This document shows, piece after piece, positions 6,529 to 7,684 of a stretch of 7,684 nucleotides of DNA (the first letter of the stretch is position 1; each line of letters starts with the position of its first letter). This DNA is from an uncultured Oscillospiraceae bacterium (GTDB lineage: Bacteria > Bacillota > Clostridia > Oscillospirales > Acutalibacteraceae). The stretch is taken from assembly GCA_900546895.1 (NCBI GenBank), contig UREO01000142.1, forward strand, positions 1 through 7,684, in the 5' to 3' direction. Under the pieces are notes generated by a model that made no database searches, was not told the DNA's origin, and saw only the letters and a list, made by a program, of their open reading frames with translations. Made by a program: the position numbers and the translations under genes.

Positions 6529-6858
6529 ATGAAAACCTTAAAACTTAAACTTGGGGAAAAGCTCTATACCACCGGCCGCATTACTGCTTGGCAGTCGAGG
6601 GAAGCAATGGCGGTAAACAAAGATATGCTTTCCGTCGCTAGAAGGGGAAAAGAACTGGATAAAGATGACTTGCCTGGAATTGAACAGATGATGCAGGAAA
6701 TGGACGATGCGAGTATCCGCAAAGCAAATCTCATCTGTGAAGTGTTTGGAAACAAATTTACAGTGGACGATCTGGAAAACAATCTAACTTCTGAAGAAAT
6801 TGAAAAGTGCCTGATGGACATTGTTCAGGGCATTTCGGGAATCGTCGAAAAAAACTGA
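6529..6858 (+). CDS. Tail assembly chaperone, short form (gpG-like)
   Basis: A 109-aa tail assembly chaperone in the position of lambda G, between major tail protein and tape measure. It would coat the tape measure during tail assembly and is not expected in the finished virion. It starts KTLKLKLGEKLYTTGRITAWQSREAM and continues as predicted helical sequence (QMMQEMDDASIRKANLICEVF, VDDLENNLTSEEIEKCLMDIVQGI). The identification rests on size, position, helical content and, decisively, a slippery sequence at the last codons leading into a second frame. GGAGGT at 6517-6522 lies six bases before ATG 6529. The TGA at 6856-6858 follows the slippery heptamer directly. Confidence 0.85.
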   Translation: MKTLKLKLGEKLYTTGRITAWQSREAMAVNKDMLSVARRGKELDKDDLPGIEQMMQEMDDASIRKANLICEVFGNKFTVDDLENNLTSEEIEKCLMDIVQGISGIVEKN

Positions 6859-7076
6859 GCAGGGGCGCACAAAGCGCCCCTGCTGAAGATGATCCTGAGA
6901 ATGTTATCATTGGCCTGTATCGTAAACTTGCGGATTCATTCTTCTGGAATCCAAAAGATATTGACGATACCAGCCTTGAAACCCTATTTGATTTTATTGC
7001 GTGGAAGGATCCGAATGTTCGGATGAAAAACGGAAAGGTATACCGACGGGCCGAGGGTGTTCCAAAATGGCTCTAA
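6529..7076 (+). CDS. Tail assembly chaperone, long form (gpGT-like) made by -1 ribosomal frameshift
   Basis: A -1 slip on A AAA AAC (6849-6855) joins the 109-aa short form to 73 further residues (6855-7073, stop 7074-7076), giving about 182 aa. The extension reads LSRGAQSAPAEDDPEN and then a T domain, VIIGLYRKLADSFFWNPKDIDDTSLETLFDFIAW, ending VPKWL. In lambda-like phages the T domain binds the major tail protein while the G part coats the tape measure. The second frame has an ATG at 6807, but it lacks a ribosome binding site and the translated overlap shows no domain, so independent initiation is unlikely. The stop overlaps that of the convergent gene on the other strand by three or four bases. 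Confidence 0.88.
6848..6884 (-). terminator. Possible minus-strand intrinsic terminator formed by the same hairpin
   Basis: Read on the minus strand, the 11-bp GC-rich hairpin (6884-6858) is followed by CAG and then seven consecutive T (complement of A6848-6854). That is a terminator-like layout with a slightly long three-base gap. It lies about 190 bases beyond the stop of the minus-strand gene, and no better candidate is seen between them. Confidence 0.5.
6849..6884 (+). promoter_or_regulatory. Programmed -1 frameshift signal: slippery heptamer plus stem-loop
   Basis: The heptamer A AAA AAC (6849-6855) is in the correct register with the G frame (GAA AAA AAC TGA). Three bases later a perfect 10-bp stem begins: 6859-6868 pairs with 6874-6883 around the loop ACAAA. 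A6858 with T6884 adds an eleventh pair. GGGA at 6837-6840, about eight bases upstream, could act as an internal Shine-Dalgarno stimulator, but it is weak. Confidence 0.92.
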
Positions 7077-7573
7077 AGATATTGAGAGGAAGGCTGCTCT
7101 GGCTGTTGTGGGATTTTTGTTTTCAAAGCATCAATAAATTTGCTTGAATGTAAAGAGGCTCCGACTATTTCAAAAGAAATAACACCAATTTCTCCGGGAT
7201 TGTTTGCAGAATGATAATTAATAATAAAGAAAAATCGCGTTTGGCTTTTTTGTTTGCTTCCAGTCCCTGAAATGCCACCAACGATGGCTCCCAACGGCCC
7301 AAAGACAAGCCCGCCTACCGCAGCACGACCTACAACGCTTTTATTCTGCTCAACAATTTCATCCTCATATGCGGTTCCTACTGATGTGATTTGACTGTAC
7401 GATAGATATTTCGGGGGAACTTTTGAAAGCCGCATAGCAATCGAAAGTCTTTGCTCCGAATCTTCTTGAGTTAAGCATACCGCCGTACCATTTCCAATAC
7501 CGTTTACCCCAGTAACATGCATAAAATTACAAGATAAGTTTCCATTTTTGTCTTTACTTCCAAAAATAGGCAT
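7073..7573 (-). CDS. Moron-like hypothetical protein with Gly-rich hydrophobic segment
   Basis: A 166-aa protein on the opposite strand to all other genes, between tail chaperone and tape measure. No catalytic motif or signal peptide is seen. Residues about 40-75 (QRLSIAMRLSKVPPKYLSYSQITSVGTAYEDEIVEQ) and 112-137 (TRFFFIINYHSANNPGEIGVISFEIVG) look like strands of a PH-like fold. Between them lies a glycine-zipper-like segment, VGRAAVGGLVFGPLGAIVGGISGTG (81-105). Similar 'YSQI...GPLGAIVGG' proteins occur as hypotheticals in Bacillota, so this is likely a host-derived or accessory gene, not tail machinery. GGGGG (7581-7585) lies seven bases before its ATG, and it has its own promoter. GC over 7081-7560 is about 41% by hand count, against 48-57% in two 60-base capsid samples. 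It ends in TAG, used by no other complete gene here. Superinfection or lysogeny roles are guesses. Confidence 0.82.
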   Translation of the reverse strand: MPIFGSKDKNGNLSCNFMHVTGVNGIGNGTAVCLTQEDSEQRLSIAMRLSKVPPKYLSYSQITSVGTAYEDEIVEQNKSVVGRAAVGGLVFGPLGAIVGGISGTGSKQKSQTRFFFIINYHSANNPGEIGVISFEIVGASLHSSKFIDALKTKIPQQPEQPSSQYL

Positions 7574-7594
7574 GGCATTTCCCCCTTTTTAAAA

Positions 7595-7623
7595 ATCATA
7601 GCACAGAAGAATTAAAGAATCAA
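7595..7623 (-). promoter_or_regulatory. Sigma-70-type extended -10 promoter driving the minus-strand gene
   Basis: On the minus strand, TTGATT (7623-7618), a 17-base spacer and TATGAT (7600-7595) form a good vegetative promoter. TG sits one base upstream of the -10 box, giving an extended -10 element. Transcription would start near 7588, about 15 bases before the ATG at 7573. The -35 box overlaps the edge of the adjacent dyad. Confidence 0.78.
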
Positions 7624-7652
7624 CAGCATCTATAATACGGATGCTGTTTTTT
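7622..7652 (+). terminator. Dyad with T-run before the tape-measure gene: plus-strand terminator or operator
   Basis: AACAGCATC (7622-7630) and GATGCTGTT (7640-7648) are perfect reverse complements around a nine-base loop. A run of six T (7647-7652) overlaps the 3' arm, as in intrinsic terminators read left to right. The loop contains TATAAT. The left arm overlaps the -35 box of the minus-strand promoter, so an operator role is equally possible. Confidence 0.6.
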
Positions 7653-7671
7653 ACTACAAGGAAGTGAATTT

Positions 7672-7684
7672 ATGGCATATGACA
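7672..7684 (+). CDS. Start of probable tail tape-measure gene (3' truncated by window end)
   Basis: ATG at 7672 encodes M-A-Y-D before the window ends. AAGGAAGTGA at 7658-7667 is a good ribosome binding site. Tape-measure proteins of Bacillota siphophages commonly begin MAYDG, and the gene after the G/GT chaperone pair is normally the tape measure. The identification is therefore mainly by position. Confidence 0.6.

Noticed and set aside
6491..6532. A 13-codon frame (MNAENIKLMEVHI) ending in an ATGA overlap with the chaperone start
   Set aside because: It has no ribosome binding site, and the chaperone has its own strong GGAGGT, so the overlap is probably chance.
6807..7076. Independent gene starting at ATG 6807 in the T frame
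   Set aside because: No ribosome binding site, and the stretch before the slippery site has no domain. The canonical frameshift explains expression of this frame.
7608..7636. Plus-strand promoter using TATAAT at 7631-7636 for the tape-measure gene
   Set aside because: The -10 match is perfect, but the -35 position at 17-base spacing reads AGAATT, there is no TG extension, and the box lies in the loop of a dyad. It is more likely incidental.
1..7684. CRISPR arrays, tRNA genes, insertion sequences, attachment sites
   Set aside because: No direct repeat series, cloverleaf-like segment, transposase frame or integrase was seen. Apart from the adapter, no mobile-element end is recognisable.

Overview
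The window is the late morphogenesis segment of a tailed siphophage or prophage. It runs left to right from the C-terminal half of the large terminase to the first four codons of a probable tape-measure gene. The protein types suggest a host in Bacillota, probably a Clostridia-type gut bacterium. They include an HK97-type portal and capsid, a ClpP-like prohead protease, a gp6-like connector, a phi13-type major tail protein and a G/GT tail chaperone. Strong GGAGG-type ribosome binding sites and frequent TTG starts fit the same assignment. This is inferred from protein style and not from any taxonomic marker. No integrase, tRNA or bacterial flank is present, so free phage and prophage cannot be told apart.

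The first 51 bases are not biological. They read as the end of an Illumina P5 oligo, an 8-base index, the Nextera read-1 linker and the 19-bp Tn5 mosaic end. The apparent ATG of the first reading frame lies inside this adapter. The terminase is therefore cut by the contig end, and its first five apparent residues are artefact.

Layout: 52-711 terminase nuclease domain; 725-1912 portal; 1935-2720 prohead protease; 2725-3963 major capsid protein; 3996-4100 a 34-codon gene with a Rho-N-like helical domain, whose frame is open further upstream; 4100-4408 connector; 4380-4733 head closure; 4720-5040 probable tail terminator; 5040-5513 HK97 gp10-like joining protein; 5525-6430 major tail protein with a C-terminal Ig-like domain; a stem-loop at 6447-6474; 6529-6858 tail chaperone G, with a -1 frameshift product GT extending to 7076. 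The genes from 3996 to 5513 overlap one another, as expected of one translationally coupled transcript.

The accessory part lies between GT and the tape measure. A 166-aa gene of lower GC is on the opposite strand (7573 to 7073). It has its own extended -10 promoter (7595-7623), and its stop codon overlaps the GT stop. Its only visible terminator would be the frameshift hairpin plus slippery A7 run read backward (hairpin followed by T7). Immediately right of its promoter, a 9-bp dyad followed by a T-run faces the tape-measure gene. This moron-like cassette and its double use of the frameshift signal are the most unusual parts of the window. The second most unusual is the Rho-N-like frame overlapping the capsid 3' end, whose only ATG lacks a Shine-Dalgarno and sits in a 9-bp GC-rich inverted repeat.
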